Below, piece by piece: positions 7,432 through 16,914 of a stretch of DNA of 64,000 nt. The notes below the pieces were generated by a model. It was given only the letters and a program-made list of their open reading frames with translations. It had not been told where the DNA came from and ran no database searches. Each line of letters opens with the position of its first letter. Positions within the stretch are counted from its first letter, which is position 1. The translations under genes and the position numbers were made by a program. The stretch comes from an uncultured Ruminococcus sp. Its GTDB lineage: Bacteria; Bacillota; Clostridia; Oscillospirales; Ruminococcaceae. The stretch spans positions 31,284-95,283 of the forward strand of contig CALGTV010000102.1 of the NCBI GenBank assembly GCA_937902395.1. The letters are read 5' to 3'.

Positions 7432-8097
7432 ATGGCTGATGAAAAAAATGAGATAGCGGATAACGGCATATCAAAGCCAAACAATTGCAAGCATATTATA
7501 CACTGCCTTAATATTATAGGGCAGATAGAGGGACATTATATCCTCAGCGAGCAGAACAAAACGACGAAATACGAGCATATTATTCCCGCTCTTGTGGCAA
7601 TAGAGCAGGATAGAAGCGTAGAGGGGCTTATAATAATCCTCAATACTATAGGCGGAGATGTGGAAGCAGGACTTGCCATTGCGGAGTTAATCGCAGGCAT
7701 GAAAACGCCTACAGTTTCCCTTGTAGTAGGAGGCGGACATTCTATCGGTGTACCTCTTGCGGTATCAGCGAAAAAGTCCTTTATTGTGCCCTCAGCGTCC
7801 ATGACAATACATCCCGTCCGCATGAACGGCACAGTTCTGGGAGTACCGCAGACGCTTGCCTATTTTGATAAAATGCAGGATAGAATAATTGATTTTGTCA
7901 CAAAAAACAGCCGCATAAAAGAGGATGTATTCCGCAATATGATGATGAATACACAGGAGCTTGTACTTGATGTAGGCTCAGTGGCGGACGGCGAAAAGGC
8001 GGGAGAGCTTGGACTTATCGACCACCTTGGAAGTCTTTCGGATGCAGTTGAATGTCTTTATGACATGATAGAAAATACAAAAATCAGATACGATTGA
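7432..8097 (+). CDS. tepA: TepA-like ClpP-family serine protease
   Basis: This is a 221-residue member of the ClpP/crotonase-fold protease family, closest to TepA (YmfB), which in Bacillus has been linked to protein export and small spore protein turnover. The Ser loop GGGHSIGVPLA (about residues 101-111) and SMTIHPVR (about 122-129) carry the predicted catalytic Ser and His. An early LNTIGGDVEAG segment matches the ClpP handle region. The gene directly precedes ftsK/spoIIIE, the same order as in B. subtilis, which supports the assignment. A signal peptide is absent, so it acts in the cytoplasm. Confidence 0.85.
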   Translation: MADEKNEIADNGISKPNNCKHIIHCLNIIGQIEGHYILSEQNKTTKYEHIIPALVAIEQDRSVEGLIIILNTIGGDVEAGLAIAELIAGMKTPTVSLVVGGGHSIGVPLAVSAKKSFIVPSASMTIHPVRMNGTVLGVPQTLAYFDKMQDRIIDFVTKNSRIKEDVFRNMMMNTQELVLDVGSVADGEKAGELGLIDHLGSLSDAVECLYDMIENTKIRYD

Positions 8098-8115
8098 TAC
8101 AGATTGCTGAAAATG

Positions 8116-8150
8116 CGGCGTAGGGGACGATGCCCACATCGCCCCTGCGT
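8116..8150. repeat. GC-rich palindrome
   Basis: AGGGG, one unpaired A, then CGATG (8122-8132) pair with CATCG and CCCCT (8137-8146), an almost perfect hairpin just after tepA. It lacks a U-run, so it is a repeat-type palindrome rather than a clear terminator. Confidence 0.7.
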
Positions 8151-8172
8151 GAATTATTGCAAAATAGCCAAT

Positions 8173-8201
8173 TTGTAGGGGCTGCCTTTGGCAGTCCGCA
8201 A
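8173..8201 (+). repeat. dispersed palindromic repeat R1, copy B
   Basis: TTGTAGGGGCTGCCTTTGGC and the following AGTCCGCAA are the inverse of the element at 3409-3437. Confidence 0.8.
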
Positions 8202-8259
8202 GAAACATTTTTTTGCAAACCTATTCAATTGTAAATGATAAAGAAAATCGGAGGCAATT

Positions 8260-11049
8260 ATGGCAGGTAAAAGAAAAAAATTTCTTTTAGGAGCTGACTT
8301 TATAGACGAAAATCTTACCCGCGACGGCAAGCCGAAAGAAAAAGGCGCATCCGACGACGCGGATAACACACAGGAGCTTGACGTAATGAGCGCAAAGGCA
8401 ATGCCCGACGAAGAAAAAGAAAAGCTCATGGAAAGAATTGAAAATGCTGAAAACAATACAGCTGCCAAAAAAAGTGTTAAATATGTAAAAGCTCAGGACG
8501 AGAAGCCCTATGCAAATACTCAGAGAACATCTTCTGCCAAGCAAACCGATGATTCAAACAAATTGGGAGAAGACGAAATCTTTACCGATGACCAGGCAAG
8601 AATTATCTCAATAGTAACTTTTGCAATAGGCATACTTCTTGGCATGGCAGTACTGTTCAAGGGAACTGACGGTTGGCAGAGCTTCCATAATTACATATTA
8701 GGCGGATTCGGAATTGTTTCTCTTGCAGTGCCTGTAGGAGTTGTATATTCCTCCTATCTGATAGGAAAGCGTGACGACAAAGCCGCAGGAAAAATTGCGT
8801 CAATGTTTTTCTGGACTGTAATTGCCTGCTCCGCCGTTCAGGTATTTTTCGGCAGATTTATGCCTGAAAACGGACTTGGTGAATTTATTGGCAAAGCATT
8901 CAAGACAGGCGCTGATTACAGCGGCGGCGGAATACTTGGTTCCTTTATCTCCTACTTTCTTTTAAACCTCCTCGGCAGAGGCGGAGCGGTTATTGTGATG
9001 ATACTTACAATATTTGTAATGCTTCTCATAACCACTGGAAAAAATGTGGAGGATTTCTTCAAGATGCTGGCAATGCCCTTTAAATCTTTTGGAAAATGGG
9101 TAGAGGGAGTACGAAATCTCTTTGACGGCGAATATGACTATTACGATGATGACGAAGATTTCGAGGAAGATACAGCAGGACAGAACAGCGGTATATCCAT
9201 AGCTATGGATGATATCCAGCAGGTAAGCAGAAAGCTTCCCAGACTTGAAAAAGTTCCTGCAAGTCCTCAGGAGCAGAAAGAACTTGACGAGTTCAGCCGT
9301 GAGTTTGATATTCCGATTCATGAAGGCGGAGTAAATATAAATAATGCGGATGATATAGCAGATTTAACTGATACTGCGGAAGATATCGCTGAGGAATCCG
9401 TTGATGAATTACCGGAAACAGAGGATTCATCGCAGACAGAAACTGAAAATAACGAAGATTCTCAGGCAAATCTGGATAAGTTAATCTCAAAGGCAGTTGA
9501 AAACAAAGAGCGTCTTGACAGAATAGCCGCAGGGGAGGTTGAAGAAGCCCCGAAACCTGAACAGCAGATGCCTTTATACATACTTCCCGGACTTGATTTG
9601 CTTTCACTTCCCACAACAAGAAAAACAAGTACTGAGGCAGTAGCTGAAATGAACGAAAAGGCGGCAAAGATTGTAAATACATTCAAGAGCTTTGGCGTTG
9701 AGGTTACTATCAAGGATATTTACAGAGGCCCGTCTATTACTCGTTATGAGATACAGCCCGGAGCAGGCGTAAAAGTATCGAAAATACGCGGACTTGAGGA
9801 CGATATTGCCCTTAGTCTTGCGGCTCAGGGTGTACGTCTTGAAGCTCCCGTTCCCGGCAAGGCGGCAGTTGGTATTGAGGTACCTAATATCAACAAGGAT
9901 GTTGTAACTCTCCGCGAAATTCTTTCATCTGCTGAGTTCAGAAATGCCGACAGCAAGCTTGCCTTTGCAGTGGGAAAGGATATTACAGGAAATGCCATTG
10001 TAGGCGATATTACGAAGATGCCCCATGTTATTATTGCAGGTACGACAGGTTCAGGTAAATCCGTATGTACACGTTCCATAATCATGAGCATACTCTATAA
10101 GGCAAAGCCTGACGAAGTAAAAATAATTCTTATCGACCCAAAAGTTGTTGAATTCAAGGTGTTTGACGGTATACCGCATCTGCTTATTCCAATTGTCACC
10201 GAGGCTAAAAAAGCGGCAGGTGCGCTGAACTGGGCTGTAAATGAGATGATGCGCCGATACAATACCTTTGCGGATATTGGTGCAAATGATATAAAATCCT
10301 ACAACGAAATAGCCGATGATGATGACGAAATAGAGCGTATGCCCCAAATTGTCATATTTATTGACGAGCTTGCGGATATGATGCTTGTGGCAGGAAAAGA
10401 AGTTGAAGATTCCATATGCCGCCTTGCACAAATGGGACGTGCGGCAGGTATGCATCTTGTTGTAGCAACTCAGCGACCGACTACAGACGTTATCACAGGA
10501 CTTATCAAGGCTAATATCCCAAGCCGTATTGCGCTTTCAGTTATGTCGCAGGTGGATTCCAGAACAATTATTGATATGGCAGGCGCGGATAAGCTCCTTG
10601 GCAACGGCGATATGCTGTATATGCCCATTGGTACAAGCAAGCCTATACGTATACAGGGATGTTTTGCATCTTCAAAGGATATTAACGAAACATTGAATTT
10701 CATACGCGCACAGGCAACAGGGGAATACGACAAGCAGATTGTTGAAGCTGTTGAAAACTTTGTACCACAAACCAAGGGCGACCATGGCGGCAGTTCCGAC
10801 AGTGGCTTTGAATCGGGTTCTGACGAGGATTTAATCATCAGAGCGGCAGAGGTTGCAGTGAATAACGGGCAGATATCCACAACAATGCTTCAAAGGAAGC
10901 TGAAACTGGGATATGCAAGGGCTTCACGTATCATGGACGAGCTGGAGGAACGCGGCATAGTCAGCGAAGCAGAGGGTTCAAAACCCCGAAAGGTGCTCAT
11001 GTCAAAAATGCAGTTTGACGAATGGAAGCTGCGTAAACTGGAAGAATAG
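8260..11049 (+). CDS. ftsK: DNA translocase FtsK/SpoIIIE
   Basis: This is a 929-residue membrane-anchored motor that pumps chromosomal DNA through the closing division or sporulation septum. A charged cytoplasmic N-terminus of about 110 residues precedes four hydrophobic segments (about 113-265). A long acidic linker follows (DYYDDDEDFEEDT and later). The RecA-like motor has Walker A GTTGSGKS near residue 593 and Walker B IFIDELADM near 702. The C-terminal winged-helix gamma domain (about 857-929: RKLKLGYARASRIMDELEER) normally reads polarity sequences. GGAGG lies upstream of the ATG. Whether it is the sporulation or the vegetative paralogue cannot be told from the sequence; its position after tepA favours SpoIIIE. 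Confidence 0.96.
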   Translation: MAGKRKKFLLGADFIDENLTRDGKPKEKGASDDADNTQELDVMSAKAMPDEEKEKLMERIENAENNTAAKKSVKYVKAQDEKPYANTQRTSSAKQTDDSNKLGEDEIFTDDQARIISIVTFAIGILLGMAVLFKGTDGWQSFHNYILGGFGIVSLAVPVGVVYSSYLIGKRDDKAAGKIASMFFWTVIACSAVQVFFGRFMPENGLGEFIGKAFKTGADYSGGGILGSFISYFLLNLLGRGGAVIVMILTIFVMLLITTGKNVEDFFKMLAMPFKSFGKWVEGVRNLFDGEYDYYDDDEDFEEDTAGQNSGISIAMDDIQQVSRKLPRLEKVPASPQEQKELDEFSREFDIPIHEGGVNINNADDIADLTDTAEDIAEESVDELPETEDSSQTETENNEDSQANLDKLISKAVENKERLDRIAAGEVEEAPKPEQQMPLYILPGLDLLSLPTTRKTSTEAVAEMNEKAAKIVNTFKSFGVEVTIKDIYRGPSITRYEIQPGAGVKVSKIRGLEDDIALSLAAQGVRLEAPVPGKAAVGIEVPNINKDVVTLREILSSAEFRNADSKLAFAVGKDITGNAIVGDITKMPHVIIAGTTGSGKSVCTRSIIMSILYKAKPDEVKIILIDPKVVEFKVFDGIPHLLIPIVTEAKKAAGALNWAVNEMMRRYNTFADIGANDIKSYNEIADDDDEIERMPQIVIFIDELADMMLVAGKEVEDSICRLAQMGRAAGMHLVVATQRPTTDVITGLIKANIPSRIALSVMSQVDSRTIIDMAGADKLLGNGDMLYMPIGTSKPIRIQGCFASSKDINETLNFIRAQATGEYDKQIVEAVENFVPQTKGDHGGSSDSGFESGSDEDLIIRAAEVAVNNGQISTTMLQRKLKLGYARASRIMDELEERGIVSEAEGSKPRKVLMSKMQFDEWKLRKLEE

Positions 11050-11109
11050 CAGGCAGTGCCTGCACCCGTCTGTTCTTTTCAAGAATTAATTGATTGGTGA
11101 GATAATTAT

Positions 11110-13062
11110 ATGTATGACAAGTTTATACCATTAACAAGAAAAGAAATGGAAGAAAACGGCATTGAGCAGTTTGATTTCATTTACATAACAGGAGATGCCT
11201 ACGTTGACCACCCAAGCTTTGGTGCGGCAATCGTTACCCGTCTTATTGAAGCTATGGGATATACAGTGGGAATTATCTCTCAGCCGGACTGGCACAGCGA
11301 CAGGGATTTTCGCAAATTCGGCTGTCCGAAATATGCCTTTCTGGTAACATCGGGAAATATAGATTCCATGGTTGCACATTATACAGCGGCAAAGCGCAAG
11401 CGCTCCGACGATGCCTATACCGCAGGAGGAATTGCAGGAAAACGCCCTGACAGAGCTGTTATTGTGTACTGTCAGAAGCTCCGCGAGTATTTCGGGGATA
11501 TCCCAATAGCTATAGGCGGACTTGAAGCCTCTCTCCGACGTTTCGCCCATTATGATTACTGGGACGATGCTGTCCGTCCCTCAGTTCTTGCAGACAGCGG
11601 CGCAGATTTGCTTATGTTCGGCATGGGCGAGCATCAGATACAGGAGCTTTGCACGCGCCTTGCAAATGGCGAAAACATAAAGGATATCCACGATATACGC
11701 GGTACCTGCTACATGACAGAGCCTGTAAATACGCCTTTAGGTGCGGCACAATGCCCATCTTTTGAACAGGTACGTGACAATAAGAGGGAATACGCAAAGG
11801 CTACGAAAATCCAGTACGACTGGCAGGACGAGGTATACGGCAAGACGGTCATACAGCGCCACGGGAATATGATGCTTGTGCAGAATCCTCCTGCAAAGAG
11901 CCTTACAACAGAGGAGCTGGATTACATATACAGTTTGCCTTATACACGGCGGTATCACCCGTCATATGAGGCTTTGGGCGGTGTTCCGGGAATTGAGGAA
12001 GTACGTTTTTCAATCACTCATAACCGCGGCTGTTTCGGATACTGTAATTTCTGCTCAATTGCGCTTCATCAGGGGCGAAAAATCACCGTAAGAAGTGAGG
12101 AATCTGTTCTTGCGGAGGCGGAGAGAATTACAAAAATGCCCGATTTCAAGGGGTATATCCACGATGTAGGCGGTCCAACGGCAAATTTCCGTCATACTTC
12201 CTGTGAAAAGCAGATTGAAAAGGGGCTTTGCATGGGTAAAAAATGCCTTGCTCCCACACCATGTCCTGCATTAAAGGCAGACCACAGCGAATATCTGGCT
12301 ATGCTGCGTAAAATCAGGGCAATCAAGGGCATCAAAAAGGTGTTTATCCGTTCAGGAATCCGCTATGATTATCTTATGGAGGATAAAAACGACGAATTTA
12401 TCCGTGAGTTGATAAAACATCACGTAAGCGGACAGCTGAAAGTTGCTCCCGAGCATTGTTCAGCTGTTGTTCTGGATAAAATGGGCAAGCCTCATATTGA
12501 AGCATACAAGGCATTTCAGAAGCGATTTTACGAGATAACAAAGGGAATCGGCAAGGAACAGTATCTTGTGCCATATCTCATGTCCTCCCACCCCGGAAGT
12601 ACGCTGAATGAGGCTATAGACCTTGCGCTTTTCCTCCGTGACAACAAAATCCGTCCTGAGCAGGTGCAGGATTTCTACCCAACACCGGGAACGATTTCAA
12701 CTTGTATGTTTTACACGGAGCTTGACCCTTACACCATGGAAAAGGTGTATGTCCCGAAAACTCCAAAGGAAAAGGCAATGCAGAGGGCACTGTTACAGTA
12801 TTTCCGCCCTCAGAATAAAGAAATCGTCCTTGAAGCGCTGAAAAAAGCAGGACGTTATGATCTCATAGGCAGTTCGCCAAATTGTCTTGTTGAGGACGAC
12901 AAGCCGAAATCACGCAGTAAGGGCGGTGAAAAACAATGGCAAGACGGCAGAAATCAGAAAAAACGAGGTTCAGGACATCAACCAAAGTCTCAGCACCGAA
13001 AAGATATAAAATCAAAAGGCAGAGCAACAGGAAAGAAACAGAGCGGAAAACCCAGAGTTTAG
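11110..13062 (+). CDS. ygiQ: YgiQ-family radical SAM protein
   Basis: This is a 650-residue radical SAM protein of the YgiQ / UPF0313 type. The N-terminal part (FDFIYITGDAYVDHPSFG) is characteristic. The 4Fe-4S motif CFGYCNFC begins near residue 308 within HNRGCFGYCNFCSIALHQGR. The C-terminal part (YPTPGTISTCMFYT) is also conserved in the family. The substrate is unknown. The last 50 residues are basic and low in complexity (KKRGSGHQPKSQHRKD) and overlap the next gene in another frame. The start at 11110 has only a weak GGTGAG site; an ATG at 11114 is out of frame. Confidence 0.92.
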   Translation: MYDKFIPLTRKEMEENGIEQFDFIYITGDAYVDHPSFGAAIVTRLIEAMGYTVGIISQPDWHSDRDFRKFGCPKYAFLVTSGNIDSMVAHYTAAKRKRSDDAYTAGGIAGKRPDRAVIVYCQKLREYFGDIPIAIGGLEASLRRFAHYDYWDDAVRPSVLADSGADLLMFGMGEHQIQELCTRLANGENIKDIHDIRGTCYMTEPVNTPLGAAQCPSFEQVRDNKREYAKATKIQYDWQDEVYGKTVIQRHGNMMLVQNPPAKSLTTEELDYIYSLPYTRRYHPSYEALGGVPGIEEVRFSITHNRGCFGYCNFCSIALHQGRKITVRSEESVLAEAERITKMPDFKGYIHDVGGPTANFRHTSCEKQIEKGLCMGKKCLAPTPCPALKADHSEYLAMLRKIRAIKGIKKVFIRSGIRYDYLMEDKNDEFIRELIKHHVSGQLKVAPEHCSAVVLDKMGKPHIEAYKAFQKRFYEITKGIGKEQYLVPYLMSSHPGSTLNEAIDLALFLRDNKIRPEQVQDFYPTPGTISTCMFYTELDPYTMEKVYVPKTPKEKAMQRALLQYFRPQNKEIVLEALKKAGRYDLIGSSPNCLVEDDKPKSRSKGGEKQWQDGRNQKKRGSGHQPKSQHRKDIKSKGRATGKKQSGKPRV

Positions 13063-13934
13063 GCGGAATCGGCACAGTAATACTCAGTATTTTCCTGCTG
13101 ATAGCGATAATTGTATGGAACAGCGTAAGAGGCAGTATTCACAAGCCTGCTGACGACAATCTCAGAGTTCATTTCATCGATGTAGGGCAGGGGGACTGCA
13201 TTTACATCAGCTGCGGCGGCGAAAATATGCTCATAGACTGCGGTGAACATTCTGAGGCTGATAAGGTTATCGGCTATCTCTACCGAGAGGGCGTTGAAAC
13301 TCTCGATTATGTCATTGCGACTCATCCTCACTCCGACCATATGGGCGGAATGAGCGAGATAATCAGCTGTTTTGACGTTGGAGAGGTAATAATTCCACCG
13401 CTTACAACAGAGGCGATTCCCGTTTCCGTATATTTTGAAAAATTTCTCGACGCTGTGGAGGATACCGAAACAGACCTTGTAAAATCGGAAGTGGGAATGA
13501 AAAAGCAAATGGGCGACGCGGAATTCCGTATAATCTCTCCGTGGCAGTGCGACAGTGAAAATCTCAATAACTGCTCTGTGGGAGTAATATTGAAACACGG
13601 CAAGAATAATTTCTGCTTTACAGGAGATTCCGAGGCAGAGGCTGAGGAAAAAATGGTTCTTTCGGGAGTAACCGAAAATGTAGACGTATACAAGGCGGCA
13701 CACCACGGAAGCGATACATCAAATACGGATTTGTTTCTCACAGCGCTTTCGCCTGAAATTGTTGTGGTGTCCTGCGGTGCAGGGAACAGCTACGGTCATC
13801 CTGTAGATTCCATAATGAAGCGCTTTGATAAATTTGCCGACCAGATATACCGCACAGACCTTGACGGAACTGTTGTTATATCCTCCGACGGAAAAGAACT
13901 TGAAGTGTCAACGGAAAGGAAAAATTCATGGTAA
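12936..13934 (+). CDS. ComEC/Rec2-like secreted or membrane-anchored metallo-beta-lactamase-fold hydrolase
   Basis: This is a 332-residue protein with a highly basic cytoplasmic N-terminus (residues 1-43) and one transmembrane segment (about 46-64: IGTVILSIFLLIAIIVWNS). An extracellular metallo-beta-lactamase domain follows, with HFIDVGQGDC, the metal motif THPHSDHMGG (about 127-136), FTGDSEAEAE and AAHHGSDTSN. This matches the stand-alone version of the ComEC C-terminal domain, whose relatives are proposed nucleases or phosphodiesterases. The ATG at 12936 has GGTGA upstream and lies 127 bases inside ygiQ, in the +1 frame. It is probably translated from the same transcript and coupled to DUF3006. 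Confidence 0.88.
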   Translation: MARRQKSEKTRFRTSTKVSAPKRYKIKRQSNRKETERKTQSLGGIGTVILSIFLLIAIIVWNSVRGSIHKPADDNLRVHFIDVGQGDCIYISCGGENMLIDCGEHSEADKVIGYLYREGVETLDYVIATHPHSDHMGGMSEIISCFDVGEVIIPPLTTEAIPVSVYFEKFLDAVEDTETDLVKSEVGMKKQMGDAEFRIISPWQCDSENLNNCSVGVILKHGKNNFCFTGDSEAEAEEKMVLSGVTENVDVYKAAHHGSDTSNTDLFLTALSPEIVVVSCGAGNSYGHPVDSIMKRFDKFADQIYRTDLDGTVVISSDGKELEVSTERKNSW

Positions 13935-14137
13935 TCGACCGCATAGAAAATGGCTATGCCGTAATTGAAAATGAGGGAATAATGCTTGATATCCCCCTTT
14001 CACAGCTTCCCGACGGCGTAAAGGAGGGCGATGTGCTCACCTTTGAAAACGGAATATATTTCAGAGATGAACTCGCCGCCGCAGAACACAGGGAAAAAAT
14101 ATCGGCAAGGCTTGAAAACTTATTTAAAAGGAAATAA
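13928..14137 (+). CDS. DUF3006 domain protein
   Basis: This 69-residue protein has the DUF3006 pattern: IDRIENGYAVIENEG, then LPDGVKEGDVLTFENG, probably a small OB-like beta barrel. Its ATG overlaps the last seven bases of the hydrolase gene, so translation is coupled. DUF3006 genes commonly neighbour ComEC-like hydrolases, which suggests a functional link not yet defined. Confidence 0.85.
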   Translation: MVIDRIENGYAVIENEGIMLDIPLSQLPDGVKEGDVLTFENGIYFRDELAAAEHREKISARLENLFKRK

Positions 14138-14139
14138 AA

Positions 14140-15357
14140 ATGACAGATACTATTATAATTGGCGGCGGCGCGGCAGGATGTGTTGCGGCTATATATGCGG
14201 CGCGCTGGGGAAAGAGCGTTATGCTCTTTGAAAAAAATGAGCGTATCGGCAGAAAACTGCGCATAACAGGAAAGGGGCGGTGCAACGTCACCAACAATTC
14301 TCCGACCCGTGAGCATATGGAGAATATCCCTGTAAACAGCCGATTTATGTACAGTTCTTTTGCAATGTACGGCGCAGAGGAAACAATGGCTTTCTTTGAG
14401 GAGCTTGGAGTGCCTCTGAAAACCGAAAGGGGTAACAGAGTTTTCCCAGTAAGCGACAATGCGGAGGATATTGTAAATGCCCTTGACCGCGAGTTGAAAA
14501 ATCTCGGGGTAAAAATCGTGAGAAAAGCGGTAAAATCCCTGATTATCGTTGACGGCGCATGCAGGGGTGTAATTGCCGACGGCAAGGAATATCGCAGTCA
14601 GAGCGTTCTTGTTGCCTGCGGCGGAAAATCCTATCCTGCAACAGGCTCAACAGGTGACGGCTATATTTTCGCGGAGCAGGCAGGTCATACCGTAACAGAG
14701 CTGAAACCCAGCCTTGTGCCGCTTACCTCTCCCGATAAATTCTGCGCGGAGCTTATGGGACTTTCCCTCCGCAATGTCACATTGAAGCTTATGGAGGGCG
14801 AAAAGACGGTATACAGCGAAATGGGAGAAATGCTGTTCACTCATTTCGGCATGAGCGGTCCTCTTGTGCTTTCTGCAAGCAGTCATATCAAAGAGATGAA
14901 ACCAAATCGCTTCAAGGCTGTTATCGACCTGAAACCTGCCCTTACTGCTGAACAGCTTGATGCGCGTATTCAGCGTGATTTCGCGGAAAATCTAAACCGC
15001 GATTTCCAGAACGGCATACGCAAACTTCTTCCTGCAAAGCTTATCCCCGTAATAGTGAAGCTTTCGGGAATCGCTCCCGAAAGGAAGATTAACAGCATTA
15101 CCAAAGAGGAACGGCGGAAATTCGGGGAATTAATAAAGGCTTTCCCCGTGAGAATTTCGGGATTCCGCCCCATTGACGAGGCGATAATCACCAGCGGCGG
15201 AGTAAGCGTAAAGGAAATAGACCCGAAAACTATGGAATCCAAGCTTGTAAGCGGACTTTTCTTTGCAGGAGAGGTTATAGACGTTGACGCATACACAGGA
15301 GGATTTAATTTGCAGATTGCATTCTCTACCGCGTATTCAGCGGCTTTATACTTATAA
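14140..15357 (+). CDS. HI0933/YhiN-family NAD(P)/FAD-dependent oxidoreductase
   Basis: This is a 405-residue flavoprotein of the HI0933 (YhiN) family. The FAD dinucleotide-binding motif IIGGGAAG is at residues 6-13, followed by the family signature GKGRCNVTN near residue 48. The C-terminal FAD-binding block is GLFFAGEVIDVDAYTGGFNL. A physiological substrate is not known. It begins two bases after the DUF3006 stop codon and so belongs to the same transcription unit. Confidence 0.92.
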   Translation: MTDTIIIGGGAAGCVAAIYAARWGKSVMLFEKNERIGRKLRITGKGRCNVTNNSPTREHMENIPVNSRFMYSSFAMYGAEETMAFFEELGVPLKTERGNRVFPVSDNAEDIVNALDRELKNLGVKIVRKAVKSLIIVDGACRGVIADGKEYRSQSVLVACGGKSYPATGSTGDGYIFAEQAGHTVTELKPSLVPLTSPDKFCAELMGLSLRNVTLKLMEGEKTVYSEMGEMLFTHFGMSGPLVLSASSHIKEMKPNRFKAVIDLKPALTAEQLDARIQRDFAENLNRDFQNGIRKLLPAKLIPVIVKLSGIAPERKINSITKEERRKFGELIKAFPVRISGFRPIDEAIITSGGVSVKEIDPKTMESKLVSGLFFAGEVIDVDAYTGGFNLQIAFSTAYSAALYL

Positions 15358-15369
15358 GGAGTGACAGAT

Positions 15370-15732
15370 ATGGGATGTATTGGTAATATTTTATGGGTTA
15401 TTTTCGGCGGTTTATTCAGTGCATTATGCTGGATAATCGTGGGAGTTTTGTGGTGCATAACCATTGTGGGAATTCCTGTGGGTGTGCAATGCTTCAAGTT
15501 TGCAGGGCTTTCCTTTATGCCCTTTGGCAAGGAAGTTGAATACAAGGGCGGTGCAGTTTCCACATTAATAAACATTTTATGGCTGATTTTCGGCGGTCTT
15601 GAAATGGCGGCTGCCTTTTGTTTATGGGGAATTTGCCTGTGCATTACAATAATCGGCATACCTTTCGGACTGCAATTCTTCAAGCTTGCTAAGCTTGCAC
15701 TTTTACCCTTTGGTGCGGAGATACGCAGTTGA
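15370..15732 (+). CDS. yccF: YccF-family small membrane protein
   Basis: This is a 120-residue protein with two repeated YccF units. Each has a hydrophobic stretch ending in GIPVGVQCFKFAGLSFMPFG and GIPFGLQFFKLAKLALLPFG respectively, giving a duplicated hairpin topology. The function is unknown. I prefer the ATG at 15370 over the GTG at 15361 because the AAGGAG site at 15356-15361 is at the right distance only from the ATG. The end overlaps the next gene. Confidence 0.85.
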   Translation: MGCIGNILWVIFGGLFSALCWIIVGVLWCITIVGIPVGVQCFKFAGLSFMPFGKEVEYKGGAVSTLINILWLIFGGLEMAAAFCLWGICLCITIIGIPFGLQFFKLAKLALLPFGAEIRS

Positions 15733-16250
15733 TTATGGAGAACTTTTTCAGAAACTTTTTCCGATATTCATTTGAGTTTATGCTTGCAGGCTTCGTGGGC
15801 TGGCTTTACGAGGTCGCGGTTGTGTGGATAATGTACGGGTATGTCTACAACAGAGGTATGCTTCATATGCCAATTGTGCCGATATATGCCGTGGGAGCGT
15901 TTATTCTCCTTGCTTTTCTCGGCAGAAAAAAGCACAGTCCTTTATTCGTTTTTACTGTTTCGGCGGTAATCACAACGGTTTTTGAACTTGGCGCGTCATA
16001 TCTGCTTGATTTTATATTCGGCAGACACTTCTGGACATATGAGGACTGGTATTTTTCAATACTTGACCGCGCAAGCCTGATTTCAAGCGTAATATTCGGC
16101 TTATTCGCCCTGCTGTATCTCTTTGTGGTTCATCCGCTTTCGGGAAAACTCAGCGAAAAGCTTCCGAAGTGGGTATGTATAGGATTTGCAGTTCTTACAG
16201 CGGCGGCTGTTGCTGTGGACGCAGTAATTTCATTTACAGAATGGAGATAA
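15729..16250 (+). CDS. putative ABC transporter type IV (CmpB/DUF1113) membrane protein
   Basis: This is a 173-residue protein with about four or five transmembrane segments. The conserved features FVGWLYEV, NRGMLHMPIVPIYAVGA and FELGASYLLDFIFGRHFWTYE mark the DUF1113/CmpB family, which is named for a putative transporter role that has not been proven. The likely start is the TTG at 15729, which overlaps the yccF stop codon as TTGA and has GGAG eight bases upstream; an ATG two codons later is possible. Confidence 0.82.
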   Translation: MIMENFFRNFFRYSFEFMLAGFVGWLYEVAVVWIMYGYVYNRGMLHMPIVPIYAVGAFILLAFLGRKKHSPLFVFTVSAVITTVFELGASYLLDFIFGRHFWTYEDWYFSILDRASLISSVIFGLFALLYLFVVHPLSGKLSEKLPKWVCIGFAVLTAAAVAVDAVISFTEWR

Positions 16251-16253
16251 ATT

Positions 16254-16913
16254 ATGAAAACAATAAATATAGCTATTGACGGCCCTGCAGGTGCAGGAAA
16301 AAGTACCATTGCGAAAATGGTTTCCGCGGATATGGGGTATATCTATGTGGACACAGGCGCAATGTATCGCGCTGTAGCCCTTTATCTCACAGAGAACAAT
16401 ATACCCGACGAGGATATTGAAAAGGTTCTGGGAGATGTTGACGTATCCCTTAAATTCATTGACGGCGCACAGCGTGTATATCTGGGAGACAGAGACGTAT
16501 CTGAACTTATCCGCACTCCCGAAATATCCATGGCGGCTTCGAGAACTTCCGCAATTCCTGCGGTGAGAGCAAGACTTTTTGATTTACAGCAGAAGCTTGC
16601 CCGTGAAAATAATATAATTATGGACGGCAGGGATATTGGAACAGTTGTGCTTCCAAATGCCGACGTTAAGATATTTCTCACAGCCTCAGCAGAGGAACGA
16701 GCAAACCGCCGATACAAAGAACTTTCAGAAAAGCCTGATTGCCCGACCTATGAGGAGATACTCAAGGATATCGTACAGCGCGATTATAACGATATGAACC
16801 GCGAAACAGCTCCGCTGAAACAGGCAGAGGACGCTGTTCTTGTAGATACAACAGAGCTTACTCTGGAGCAGTCTGCGGCAAAAATTGCTGAAATAATCAA
16901 GGAGAGGGTGTAG
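16254..16913 (+). CDS. cmk: cytidylate kinase
   Basis: This is a 219-residue (d)CMP kinase that phosphorylates CMP and dCMP with ATP. The P-loop GPAGAGKS is at residues 9-16. The CMP-binding segment YVDTGAMYRAV follows, and MDGRDIGTVVLP marks the middle of the domain. ERANRRYKE is the lid region. The length fits the family. A GGAG site lies six bases before the ATG. The order cmk-plsC-ispH-rpsA is well conserved in Clostridia, and the genes nearly touch, indicating an operon. Confidence 0.96.
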   Translation: MKTINIAIDGPAGAGKSTIAKMVSADMGYIYVDTGAMYRAVALYLTENNIPDEDIEKVLGDVDVSLKFIDGAQRVYLGDRDVSELIRTPEISMAASRTSAIPAVRARLFDLQQKLARENNIIMDGRDIGTVVLPNADVKIFLTASAEERANRRYKELSEKPDCPTYEEILKDIVQRDYNDMNRETAPLKQAEDAVLVDTTELTLEQSAAKIAEIIKERV

Positions 16914-16914
16914 T

